From positions 372,001 through 436,000 of the forward strand of contig NZ_BCYT01000001.1 of the NCBI RefSeq assembly GCF_001598335.1: DNA of 64,000 nucleotides, given 5' to 3'. Shown here piece by piece: positions 24,727-33,423 of the stretch. Numbering within the stretch: position 1 is the first letter of the stretch; every line of letters begins with the position of its first letter. The position numbers and the translations under genes were made by a program. Source of the stretch: Sphingobium abikonense NBRC 16140 (lineage in GTDB: Bacteria > Pseudomonadota > Alphaproteobacteria > Sphingomonadales > Sphingomonadaceae). Below the pieces are notes generated by a model, which did no database searches, was not told where the DNA came from, and saw nothing but the letters and a program-made list of their open reading frames with translations.

Positions 24727-25747
24727 AAAATGTCTCCGCGATGCGCTGCGTGTAGATCGCGCTTTTTTCGGGCGACAGGCCATAATGAGGGATCACCGGC
24801 GTAATCGCGTCGGCCAGGGCGGCGCGCCGGGCAACCCGGCTGCGCACCTCATCAACCGTTCCAACCACGGCGATGCTCTCCACCATTTCGTCGGAGCAGG
24901 CCGCCGCCATACCCGCCATGTCGCCCTGCGCGAAGGCGGCCTGGATCGCCGATGCCTCGCGGCCGAAACCGATTTCCTCGAAATAGCGCAGATATTGGGG
25001 TGACTGGCTGTAATAGGCCACGGTCCCCCGACAATCTTCGATCGCTTCGCGCCTGTCATCCGAAATCGCCGTGAATATCGAGATGTTGAGCGAGAAGTCC
25101 TTGCGCGCCCGCCTGGCCCGATCCAGCCCGGCCTTGATTTGAGCGGCCACTTCCCGCTCGATCCAGGCATCGTTCCACAGTGGGTGCCCGAGCAGCCCGT
25201 CGGCGATTTCCGCCGCCTGTGCGCAGGCCTTCTGAAACACCGCCGGCAGAACGATGGGAATGTCGCCGCGCACCGGCTTGTGCAGCAGGCGGAAGTGCGA
25301 AAGGTCGAGACGATGATAGTCGCCCGCCAGTTCGGTGAGTTCGCCCGTATGCCCGCGTGCGACGATGGCGCGGATCATGCCCACGATCTCACGCATATGG
25401 GCGAGCGGCTTGCCATAGGCGCTGCCGAACGATCCCTCGATCTGGCTCTGCGCGCTGGATCCCAGTCCCAGCACCACCCGGCCGTTGCTGATGAGGTCCA
25501 GGTCGATGGCGCTGCAGGCGGTTTCCAGCGGACTGCGCACGAACGCCAGCGCGATGCCGGTCCCCAGCTTGATGCGCTGCGTAGCCGGGGCGACGGTAGC
25601 CAGCGTCGTAAAGGGCGCGCCGAACATCTGGGGCGCCCACACGCCTTCCACGCCCGCCGCTTCGTAGCTCTGTGCCAGCGCCGACAGATCGGCGCCCGGC
25701 ATCGGGACGATCTGCGCCCAGACAGCCTTGCGATCGGTCATCCCCAT
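24719..25747 (-). CDS. Luciferase-like (LLM class) flavin/F420 oxidoreductase
   Basis: 342 residues with the bacterial-luciferase TIM barrel: E-A-A-G-V-E-G-V-W-A-P-Q near the start, G-T-G-I-A-L-A-F-V-R-S-P, then G-R-V-V-L-G-L-G-S-S, the phosphate-binding turn of this family. It resembles the branch annotated as probable F420-dependent oxidoreductases; in alphaproteobacteria FMNH2 use in a Baeyer-Villiger or hydroxylation reaction is equally possible. It follows the LEH gene by six bases and overlaps the methyltransferase start. A second Met two codons in (25741) is also a reasonable start. Confidence 0.85.
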   Translation of the reverse strand: MGMTDRKAVWAQIVPMPGADLSALAQSYEAAGVEGVWAPQMFGAPFTTLATVAPATQRIKLGTGIALAFVRSPLETACSAIDLDLISNGRVVLGLGSSAQSQIEGSFGSAYGKPLAHMREIVGMIRAIVARGHTGELTELAGDYHRLDLSHFRLLHKPVRGDIPIVLPAVFQKACAQAAEIADGLLGHPLWNDAWIEREVAAQIKAGLDRARRARKDFSLNISIFTAISDDRREAIEDCRGTVAYYSQSPQYLRYFEEIGFGREASAIQAAFAQGDMAGMAAACSDEMVESIAVVGTVDEVRSRVARRAALADAITPVIPHYGLSPEKSAIYTQRIAETFYG

Positions 25748-25753
25748 CCCCCT

Positions 25754-26128
25754 TTAAAAGCCGCTTGTGTCGAAATAGTCACGCCAGGCGACGATATGGG
25801 ACCCATCCATTTCCAGCGCACCCATCAGCCGCAGCGAGAGCATTTCCTGCCCATCCGGTCCGTAGAAAATATCGCTGCGCTCGGTCAGGACCACGTTGCC
25901 AGCGGCCGCCGCATGATGGACCACGACCTCGCAGCGTTCGAAAGGAATCCGGCCCAAAAAGCCCGCGACGAACTGCCTCGCCTGATCGATCCCGACAGTC
26001 GTCGCCACGCCGACATTTTCCCAACGCGTATCCGCCGTAAACCGGCGCTCCATGGCGGACAGCATGTCGTCGCGCGAGCCGCTGCTTTCCCGAAAAAACG
26101 CCAATGCTTCGTCCAGTGGACCGGGCAT
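25754..26128 (-). CDS. Limonene-1,2-epoxide hydrolase family protein
   Basis: 124 residues. Compared with Rhodococcus LEH, the catalytic triad is intact: T-E-R-S-D supplies the Arg-x-Asp pair and A-W-R-D-Y-F-D the second Asp; the Asn55 equivalent is present in R-W-E-N-V, while Tyr53 is Trp. It should hydrolyse an epoxide in one step, unlike the Asp-ester route of the alpha/beta hydrolase at 9240. First gene of the operon with the LLM flavoprotein, methyltransferase, SDR and second LEH-like protein; the LLM enzyme or the P450 could make its epoxide. Confidence 0.78.
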   Translation of the reverse strand: MPGPLDEALAFFRESSGSRDDMLSAMERRFTADTRWENVGVATTVGIDQARQFVAGFLGRIPFERCEVVVHHAAAAGNVVLTERSDIFYGPDGQEMLSLRLMGALEMDGSHIVAWRDYFDTSGF

Positions 26129-26347
26129 GTCACCCCCTGCTCCTGTGTTGCGCGGGCATCATGGCGCGAGGCGGCCCCCTTCTGCCCTGCCGAAAGATAG
26201 CCATTGGATTTTGATGGAGGCTTCGGCACGCCATCGGGCGGAAAGGTCATGCTGAGAATAGTATGTCCTCCCCATAACAGTGAATCGAGCGGCCAAATAT
26301 CGGACGTCGCCTATACTTCCCGGCAAAGCTGAGAGGAGTTTTCACTG

Positions 26348-27724
26348 ATGAGCGCCGTTGACGAATTGATCGCCCTTGCCCGGTCGCCCGATCCGTTCCG
26401 TAACGCCCCGGACAATCTGGCCGACCTGCAACTGGAAGCGGCGCGCGAGCGCTTCGCTGAGCGCCGCCAGCAGATCAGGGTGCTCGACAAGCGGGCGAAG
26501 GAAGCTGGCATCGGCAGGATCGACAGCCTGGCCGATCTCGTCCCGCTCCTGTTCGCCCACACCAATTATAAGAGCTATCCCGAAGCGTTCGTCGACAATG
26601 GCCAGTGGAAGCATATGAACATGTGGCTCGGTACGCTGAGCAGCCATGCCACCGACAATATCGACGTTGCGGACGTGCGCGACATCGACGAATGGCTGGA
26701 TCGCGCCAGGGCGGCGGGCCACCATGTCTTCGCGTCGAGCGGGACGTCGGGCAAATCCTCTTTCCTAAATCAGTCGACGCAGGACCGCGACCTGTCGCTC
26801 GCCGCCTGTCTGGCCGCGGCCGACCTGTCGACACCGGCCTATGCCCCCGATCATGGCCGCTCGGTCTTCACCATGATGCCGCCGCGCGGCACCCATAAGA
26901 TGATCGAATTCTGCAACGTCCATTTCCCGCGCTGGGCCGCGCCCGGCGAATTTCATCGCCTGAGCGACTGTCCGATGCGCGCCTTCGACGCCATGCGCCC
27001 CGCGCAGCTGCGCCGCCTGCTGGCGGCCGGCAAGGTCGGTCCCGGTGAGATCGCCGCCTACGAGGCGGAGATCGAGGCCCGTCAGCAGGCGCGCGCCGGC
27101 GAGTTCGACGCCTGGATGGACCTGCTTGTCAGCCGCCGGGATCGCCCGCTCTATATCGGCGTCATGTATGGCGTCGCCTGGCAGATCGTGCAGGCTCTGC
27201 GCGCACGCGGGATCGAGGATGGCGATTTCCATCCCGACACGCTGATGAGCTTTGGCGGAGGCACCAAGGGGGCAGCGGTCCCAGCCGACTATAAGGAACA
27301 GATTATGGGCTTTTTCGGCGTCACGCCGGACCGCATCACCAGTTCCTATGCCATGGTCGAAATGAGCGGCTTCTGCGCCAAGATCCAGCCGACCGAATCC
27401 TATGCAGTGCCGCCATGGATCATCCCCCTCATCCTCGACAAGCCTGGCGAAACGCTGCTGGGCACGACCAAGGATACGGGCCGGGTGGAAGGCCGCATGG
27501 CGTTCTTCGACATATTGGCGGACGGCCGGTGGGGCGGCATCATTTCCGGCGACAAGGTGCAGGTGGAATTCGGCTCCGGCCTGGAAGGCGTGAAGACGCC
27601 GGTTGTCCATGCCATCGCCCGCTACGCCGATCTGGAGGCGGGCGAGGACAAGCTTAGTTGCGCCGGATCGATCGATTCCTACGTGCGCGGATCGATCACC
27701 GCGCCCCAGCCGGTCGCGGCCTGA
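26348..27724 (+). CDS. LuxE-like acyl-protein synthetase (pair 1)
   Basis: 458 residues of the adenylate-forming (ANL) fold, LuxE branch. The N-terminal Y-K-S-Y-P and the phosphate-binding S-S-G-T-S-G-K-S-S-F (about residues 126-140) are family hallmarks; F-G-G-G-T-K-G and S-S-Y-A-M-V-E-M-S-G supply the adenylate-binding core. It would activate a carboxylic acid with ATP and pass it to the LuxC partner encoded 16 bases downstream. The C-terminal C-x-C-G-R seen in the second LuxE homologue (33424) is missing here, so the acyl-thioester step may differ. No luxA or luxB is present, so this is not bioluminescence. Confidence 0.82.
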   Translation: MSAVDELIALARSPDPFRNAPDNLADLQLEAARERFAERRQQIRVLDKRAKEAGIGRIDSLADLVPLLFAHTNYKSYPEAFVDNGQWKHMNMWLGTLSSHATDNIDVADVRDIDEWLDRARAAGHHVFASSGTSGKSSFLNQSTQDRDLSLAACLAAADLSTPAYAPDHGRSVFTMMPPRGTHKMIEFCNVHFPRWAAPGEFHRLSDCPMRAFDAMRPAQLRRLLAAGKVGPGEIAAYEAEIEARQQARAGEFDAWMDLLVSRRDRPLYIGVMYGVAWQIVQALRARGIEDGDFHPDTLMSFGGGTKGAAVPADYKEQIMGFFGVTPDRITSSYAMVEMSGFCAKIQPTESYAVPPWIIPLILDKPGETLLGTTKDTGRVEGRMAFFDILADGRWGGIISGDKVQVEFGSGLEGVKTPVVHAIARYADLEAGEDKLSCAGSIDSYVRGSITAPQPVAA

Positions 27725-27740
27725 ACGACAGGAGGCAGAC

Positions 27741-29153
27741 ATGCTGCATGAAATCATCGCTGATAATGATCGGCTGCTCGTTCCCCATGTGATAAAGGGT
27801 GTGGTTCAACTCGACGCCGCCGTGGAGCATCGTTCGCGGGCCAGCGGCTCGACGGTCATGACCCCGTCGATCGATCTGGACTCGCTGATCTGGCAACGCA
27901 GCCAGCCCGGTCCCGCCTTCGACACGCAGCTTGCGGAGATCGTGGATTTCCTCGTCGAGGTCGGCAAGGCGCTCGATTTCGACCGGAATATCCATCTTCA
28001 GGAGGCCGCGGCCTATAATCTGCGCTGTAACAGCCTGGGCGCGCGCATTCTCGAGAATTGCTACCGCGACATCGCCTGGTTCTTCACCCGCGACGCGGTC
28101 GAGGCGGAGGCCGAACAGTCGCTGGGATCGCTTGACCTGCTGGATGGATGGGCGCGACGCGACATTCAGGGCACGGCCTTCGACATCCGCGCCTTCCCGC
28201 CGCGTATGGTGCATATTCTGGCCGGCAACGCCCCGATCGTGCCGCCGGTCACGATCGTCCGAGGGGCGATCAGCAAGGGCGTCCACCTGCTGAAAATGCC
28301 GTCCAACGACATGTTCACGGCGACCGCCCTGCTGCGGACGATGGCGGATGTCGGCCCCAACCATCCGGTGACGCGGTCCTTTTCCGCCGCTTACTGGCGC
28401 GGCGGCGATGCCAGCATCGAAAATCACATCCTGCGCTCGCAATATTTCGACAAGCTCGCCGTCTGGGGCGGCGAGGCGGCGGTGCGCCATGCCATGCAAT
28501 ATGCCGCGCCGGGCTTCGAGATCATGTCCTTCGATCCGAAGGTGTCCATCTCGCTGATCGGTCGCGAAGCCTTTGACGGCGTCCCCCTCGCGACCGTCGC
28601 CGAAAGAAGCGCGGCCGACATCATCGCCTTCAACCAGGATGCGTGCAGTTGCGCCCGCTTCCAGTTCATCGAGGGATCGGACGATCAGGTCGACCGCTAT
28701 TGCGAAGCGCTGGTGGAGGCGATGGGCCAGGACATCCGCTATGGCGCGGGGTCCGACGGCCCGCTGCCGCCCGCCATGCTGATCAAGGAACTGAACATGC
28801 TGGGCAATCTGGAGCCCATCTATCGCCTGTTCGGGCGGCCCGACGGCCGGGGCATGGTCATCCGCTCCAGCGAACCGGTGTCGTTCAATCCGGGCGGCAA
28901 GCTCGTCAATGTCGTCACCGTCGATCGGCTTGCGGACGCGATCCAGCATGTCACCGTCGCGACCCAGTCGGTCGGCGTCTATCCCCCCTCCCGCATTGCC
29001 GAGGTGCGCGACGGGCTTGCCTCGGCGGGCGCCCAGCGCATCGTCGGCCTCGGCAACATCAACACCGGAAAATTCGGCGGCCTGCCGCACGATGGGGGAT
29101 GGCCCGTGCACAAGATGATGCACTGGGTCGTCACGGAAGCAGCGAAAGATTGA
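27741..29153 (+). CDS. LuxC-like acyl-CoA/acyl-protein reductase (pair 1)
   Basis: 470 residues, aldehyde-dehydrogenase-like fold. Conserved LuxC blocks are visible: H-I-L-A-G-N-A-P-I-V, L-L-K-M-P-S-N-D, A-V-W-G-G, and N-Q-D-A-C-S-C-A with the likely nucleophile Cys302. It reduces an activated acyl group to an aldehyde with NAD(P)H. AGGAGG lies six bases before the Met at 27741. Between LuxE-like and aldo-keto reductase genes, it would complete the route acid to aldehyde to alcohol. The chain length and nature of the acid cannot be told. Confidence 0.85.
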   Translation: MLHEIIADNDRLLVPHVIKGVVQLDAAVEHRSRASGSTVMTPSIDLDSLIWQRSQPGPAFDTQLAEIVDFLVEVGKALDFDRNIHLQEAAAYNLRCNSLGARILENCYRDIAWFFTRDAVEAEAEQSLGSLDLLDGWARRDIQGTAFDIRAFPPRMVHILAGNAPIVPPVTIVRGAISKGVHLLKMPSNDMFTATALLRTMADVGPNHPVTRSFSAAYWRGGDASIENHILRSQYFDKLAVWGGEAAVRHAMQYAAPGFEIMSFDPKVSISLIGREAFDGVPLATVAERSAADIIAFNQDACSCARFQFIEGSDDQVDRYCEALVEAMGQDIRYGAGSDGPLPPAMLIKELNMLGNLEPIYRLFGRPDGRGMVIRSSEPVSFNPGGKLVNVVTVDRLADAIQHVTVATQSVGVYPPSRIAEVRDGLASAGAQRIVGLGNINTGKFGGLPHDGGWPVHKMMHWVVTEAAKD

Positions 29154-29161
29154 ACCAGATC

Positions 29162-30229
29162 ATGACACAGACGACTATTCAGGCGCTGTCGCTCGACAGC
29201 TATCGCCTGCTCGGCCGCTCGGGCCTGCGCGTTTCTCCGCTGGCGCTCGGAACCATGACCTTTGGCGAGGAATGGGGCGCTGACGAGCAGGAATCCCGCC
29301 GTATCTTCGACAGCTATGTCGACCAGGGCGGCAACTTCATCGACACGGCTGGCTATTATGCCGACGGCGCGTCGGAGATATTGACGGGCAAGTTCGCGGA
29401 GGCGAAGCGCGAACGGCTGGTTCTTTCCACCAAATATTCGCTGACCCGCTCAGTCGGCGATCCCAATGCCGCTGGTAACAGCCGCCGAAACATGGTGCAG
29501 ACGGTGGAAACGAGCCTCAAGCGGCTGAAGACGGATCGGATCGACCTGTTCTTCCTGCATGTCTGGGACGATATGACGCCTGCGGACGAGATTTTGCGCG
29601 CGTTCGACGACTTGGTGAGGCAGGGCAAAATCCTCTATCTTGGCCTGTCGGACACTCCCGCCTGGCAGATGGCCCGGTTGCAGACCATGGCGGAATTGCG
29701 GGGCTGGAGCCAGTTGGTGGCTTTGCAATCCGAATATAATCTGGTGGAGCGCACGGCCGAGCGTGACCTTATCCCCGCCGCCAAGGCGCTGGGTATCGGC
29801 GTCATGCCCTGGTCGCCGCTGGCGAGCGGCATGTTGTCGGGCAAATATGCGACGGGCGGCAGCGCGCATGTGGGCGAAACGGGCGGTCGCGGCTTCCTGC
29901 TCGAAGCGGGGGGCCGCGTCGATGCGCGCGTTGTGACCATCGCGGACGCGGTTAAGGCCGTCGCCGACGAGATGGGCGTCACCTCGGCGCAAGTGGCGAT
30001 CGCCTGGACCCTGGCCAATCCAGCGGTCATATCGCCGCTGGTAGGCGCGCGGACGATGCGGCAATATACGGACAATGTCGCGGCGCTTGGCGTCACGCTG
30101 GAGCCCGCGCAACTGGAACGGCTGGATGCGGTGAGCCGCACGCCGCTCGGCTTTCCGCATGATTTCCTTGCCTCACCCTTCATCCGCCATGGACTGACGG
30201 GCGGAACGAGTATCCGGCTGCGCGCCTGA
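29162..30229 (+). CDS. Aldo-keto reductase
   Basis: 355 residues of the AKR TIM barrel. G-T-M-T-F-G near residue 28, N-F-I-D-T-A-G-Y-Y with catalytic Asp and Tyr, S-T-K-Y-S with the Lys, and F-F-L-H-V-W-D with the His make the standard tetrad; L-G-L-S-D-T and the C-terminal G-A-R-T bind NADPH. It begins eight bases after the LuxC stop, so it should reduce the aldehyde made by the LuxE/LuxC pair or oxidise the matching alcohol. Its stop abuts that of the convergent amidohydrolase with no spare base. Confidence 0.9.
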   Translation: MTQTTIQALSLDSYRLLGRSGLRVSPLALGTMTFGEEWGADEQESRRIFDSYVDQGGNFIDTAGYYADGASEILTGKFAEAKRERLVLSTKYSLTRSVGDPNAAGNSRRNMVQTVETSLKRLKTDRIDLFFLHVWDDMTPADEILRAFDDLVRQGKILYLGLSDTPAWQMARLQTMAELRGWSQLVALQSEYNLVERTAERDLIPAAKALGIGVMPWSPLASGMLSGKYATGGSAHVGETGGRGFLLEAGGRVDARVVTIADAVKAVADEMGVTSAQVAIAWTLANPAVISPLVGARTMRQYTDNVAALGVTLEPAQLERLDAVSRTPLGFPHDFLASPFIRHGLTGGTSIRLRA

Positions 30230-31942
30230 TCAGGCGGCGCGGATCAGCCTTCCGGGACGCGCGCCGGTGTCGGCGCCGTCCCGCCGGGTGATGACCCCGC
30301 TGACCATCGTGGCGCGATAGCCGGTGGCGGGCTGCGCCAGGCGACGCCCGCCGCCGGGCAGGTCATGCACGATATGGGGGGCATGCAGGCGCAGCGCACC
30401 ATGATCGATCAGGTTGATGTCGGCCTTCAGCCCCGGTTTCAGCCGCCCCCGATCGCGCAGTCCCAGGAAGTCGGCATTGTCGGCGCTCAGCGCCTTCACC
30501 GCGGCCGGGATCGTCAGCTGCTCGCCGGCGCGATCGCGGGTCCAGTAGGCCAGCATCGTCGTCGGATAGCTTGCATCGCAAATGATGCCATAATGCGCGC
30601 CCCCGTCACCCAGTCCCACGATGCTGTAGGGATCGCGCATCATGGCAAGGGCGGGATCGAGCGACTTTTCCGCATAGTTGGAAAAGGGCATCAGGATCAG
30701 CGCATGCCCGTCCTGCTCCAGCATCAGGTCATAGACCAGCTCGACCGGACTGACACCGCGCTGTGTGGCCAGCGCGGCGATGCTCTGCTCGGGCGACGGC
30801 TCATAGTCCGGCTCGGCACCGAGAGGATAGATATTGTCCCATGTGCGCAGCAAGCGGTGCAGCGGCGTCGGCGTCTCGTCCGGCTCCTCCGCGATCAGTC
30901 GCGCGCGGAAAGCGGGATCGCGCATGATGGCGACCTTTCCCGCCAACTGCCTGTCGGCGATCGCGCGATAGCTCGCACAATGGCTGAACGCGTTGGCCGA
31001 TGTCGACAGGCCGCACATCGCGCCCATAGGCCGGGGGAAAACCTGCGCCAGCACCGCCGCCGCACCGCTGCGATTATGTTCGGCCAGCGCATCCATGGTC
31101 CGCCGCCAGCCCTGCGGATCGGTCGACCATTGGGCCAGCGAATAGGTCAGCGGACGCCCCGAGGCGCTGGTCATGCGCTTCATCAGGTCAAGATCGCTGG
31201 CCCAGTCGGCGGTATCGAGATTGGGGATCATCTGCAGCACGCCGCGCCCGGCATCCCCGACCGATCGGGCGATCGCCACCAGTTCGTCGCTGTCCGCCTG
31301 GAAGGAGGGGATGAAGGCGCCGTCGCCGCGCCGATGCACCAGCGATCGTGATGTGGCGAAGCCGAGCGCGCCGGCCGCCATCCCTTCCGCCACTAGATCC
31401 GCCATCCGCGCGACATCTGCCGCGGTCGCCGGCTCGCGGTCCAGCCCGCGCTGGCCCATTGCATAGACGCGCAGAGGCGAATGGGGAATATAGGCGCCGA
31501 CATCGGCGTCCCAAGCGCGCGCTTCCAAGGATTTCAGATAGTCCGGGAAGCTTTCCCAGTTCCAGGGCAGCCCCTTGGCCATCACCGCTTCAGGAATGTC
31601 CTCCACCCCCTCCATGACATTGACCAGCGCCTCGCGGTCCTCCGGCCGACACGGGGCGAAGCCGACCCCGCAATTGCCGATGACGACAGTGGTGACGCCA
31701 TGGTCGGCGGACGGCACCAGACTGTCAGACCAGGTGACCTGCCCGTCATAATGGGTATGGACATCGACGAAGCCGGGCGTGACGAGCAGGTCGCGGGCGT
31801 CGATCTCCTCGCGACCCCGTACGACATCGGCACCGATCGCCGCGATCCGGCCATCCACGATGGCGATATCCGCCTCGAACGGATCGCCGCCGCATCCGTC
31901 GACGATCGTTCCGCCCCGGATCACCAGATCAGCTTCCACCAT
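30230..31942 (-). CDS. N-acyl-D-amino-acid deacylase-family amidohydrolase
   Basis: 570 residues. The N-terminal metal motif is V-D-V-H-T-H-Y-D-G-Q, followed by V-I-G-N-C-G-V-G-F-A-P-C, the signature of the D-aminoacylase branch with its Cys metal ligand; G-D-G-G-A-H-Y near residue 450 supplies the catalytic Asp region. Members hydrolyse N-acyl amino acids or related amides and ureides. Third in the minus-strand run LuxE-2, LuxC-2, amidohydrolase (15-base gap), it could release an acid for the LuxE/LuxC pair or split an amide conjugate. That link is inference from order only. Confidence 0.85.
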   Translation of the reverse strand: MVEADLVIRGGTIVDGCGGDPFEADIAIVDGRIAAIGADVVRGREEIDARDLLVTPGFVDVHTHYDGQVTWSDSLVPSADHGVTTVVIGNCGVGFAPCRPEDREALVNVMEGVEDIPEAVMAKGLPWNWESFPDYLKSLEARAWDADVGAYIPHSPLRVYAMGQRGLDREPATAADVARMADLVAEGMAAGALGFATSRSLVHRRGDGAFIPSFQADSDELVAIARSVGDAGRGVLQMIPNLDTADWASDLDLMKRMTSASGRPLTYSLAQWSTDPQGWRRTMDALAEHNRSGAAAVLAQVFPRPMGAMCGLSTSANAFSHCASYRAIADRQLAGKVAIMRDPAFRARLIAEEPDETPTPLHRLLRTWDNIYPLGAEPDYEPSPEQSIAALATQRGVSPVELVYDLMLEQDGHALILMPFSNYAEKSLDPALAMMRDPYSIVGLGDGGAHYGIICDASYPTTMLAYWTRDRAGEQLTIPAAVKALSADNADFLGLRDRGRLKPGLKADINLIDHGALRLHAPHIVHDLPGGGRRLAQPATGYRATMVSGVITRRDGADTGARPGRLIRAA

Positions 31943-31957
31943 GTCCTTGGCTCCCCT

Positions 31958-33415
31958 TCAGCCTGCGAGCGCGGCCAGCATCTCGCCCGATGCCTGTTCT
32001 TCGGTCACCCATTTCAGCATGCGGCGCACCGGCTCGATCGCGTCCTGCCGTTCCATATTATGCTGCATCGTCGCCGCACCGCCCAGCGACACGATCCGCT
32101 GCGCGCCTTGGAAGGCGAGGCGGTCGCGCAGCTCGTCCTTGAGGCTTTCGGGAAAGATGCCAATCGTCTGGGTATAGGCGTTGACCGCGCTGACGGCCGT
32201 TTCCCGGCTGTCGATCGGCACGATATTGCCCACCCGGCAGGCGAGCGTGCGGGAGAAATCGACCGGATATTCTTCCTGGCTGACGATGACCGCGCCTTCG
32301 TTGGTGCGGCCGCCGAAGATGCGATAGTCCTCGTCATTGAGGCGGATGCCGTCGATCTCGGCCTTGAGCGCGCCGTCGAAAGCCTTGTGCGGCGTGCTCA
32401 GATGATCGGGCAGGCGCTGGAGCGCGTCGAAGGTCATCTGCCCCAATCGGTTGGCCCGCTCCAGCCCGACGTCGTCCGTGCCGCATTCGACATAGATGAC
32501 GCGCGCGGACACGCAGCCTTCCTGATTCTGCGCGCCGATGTCGAGCGCCAGACGGCGCGCCACCTGCCCCAGCGTCGCGTCATCGGCGAAGGCCTCGCGA
32601 CCGATGATCGTTCCCGACAGCTTGGGATCCTGAGTAATAAGGTCGATCCCTGGTTGCAGATAGCGGGTGATATGCTTGACCGAATCGAACCCGCCCCAAG
32701 CGACGATCTTTTCGACCCCGCGCGGATCGTAGATCGCCGATTCCACCTGATCGTCGCCGCCCTTCCAATAGGCGACGGAGACATGTTTCGACAGCGGATG
32801 GTCGGGGTCCATCTCGAGCATGGTTCGCACCAACGCGGCGGCCGTCAGCGGATCGTTGGACGGCAGCTTGATGATCGCGTCGGACCGGGTCAGCGCATTG
32901 CGGATCACAGTCAGGATCGACACGATCGGCGCATTGCCGGCAATGACGTGCACGGTCCGCGCACCGAAGGCGCGCGTGCGGGCGGTGAGACCCGGAAATC
33001 TGCCAGCCCCCTGATCCACCCAGCCTTCCAGATAGTCGATGCCGCAGGAGCGTTCCATCATCCGCCGCATTTCGGTGCGATCGAAGGCCGCGCCGATATA
33101 CTGGAAATGGACGCGCAATATACTCTCGGACAGGCCGGAGGTCTGACAGGACAGGCGAAATGCCTCCTGCAAATGCCGGTTCTGGCCGAAATCGAGCCGC
33201 TGCCCCAGGGCGACGAGGAAATCGAGTATCTCGTCAAAGCTCAGCGCATAGAGGTCGGCCATGGCCGAAGGGGTGCGCAGCGGCAGGCGCGCCACATGTT
33301 TGGCAATGTCAGGCGCCGAGAAACTAACGCCGCCTCGGCGGCCGCCATAGTCGACCTCGGCATCATCGATAATCTGGCCCCGGATGATCAGGGGCACGCG
33401 GAATGGATCGGTCAT
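31958..33415 (-). CDS. LuxC-like acyl-CoA/acyl-protein reductase (pair 2)
   Basis: 485 residues, homologous to the LuxC at 27741: V-H-V-I-A-G-N-A-P-I-V, A-I-I-K-L-P-S-N-D, V-A-W-G-G, and N-Q-E-G-C-V-S-A with the likely nucleophile Cys301. It is predicted to form an aldehyde from an acyl thioester. The Met at 33415 is chosen; an in-frame GTG at 33427 that overlaps the LuxE stop is an alternative. Sequence differences from pair 1 are large, so this looks like two old paralogous systems with different substrates, not a recent duplication. Confidence 0.84.
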   Translation of the reverse strand: MTDPFRVPLIIRGQIIDDAEVDYGGRRGGVSFSAPDIAKHVARLPLRTPSAMADLYALSFDEILDFLVALGQRLDFGQNRHLQEAFRLSCQTSGLSESILRVHFQYIGAAFDRTEMRRMMERSCGIDYLEGWVDQGAGRFPGLTARTRAFGARTVHVIAGNAPIVSILTVIRNALTRSDAIIKLPSNDPLTAAALVRTMLEMDPDHPLSKHVSVAYWKGGDDQVESAIYDPRGVEKIVAWGGFDSVKHITRYLQPGIDLITQDPKLSGTIIGREAFADDATLGQVARRLALDIGAQNQEGCVSARVIYVECGTDDVGLERANRLGQMTFDALQRLPDHLSTPHKAFDGALKAEIDGIRLNDEDYRIFGGRTNEGAVIVSQEEYPVDFSRTLACRVGNIVPIDSRETAVSAVNAYTQTIGIFPESLKDELRDRLAFQGAQRIVSLGGAATMQHNMERQDAIEPVRRMLKWVTEEQASGEMLAALAG

Positions 33416-33423
33416 GGCTCTAC

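Noticed and set aside
27696-29123. 475-codon minus-strand frame opposite the LuxC-1 gene
   Set aside because: Antisense shadow; the plus strand encodes conserved LuxC motifs in order.
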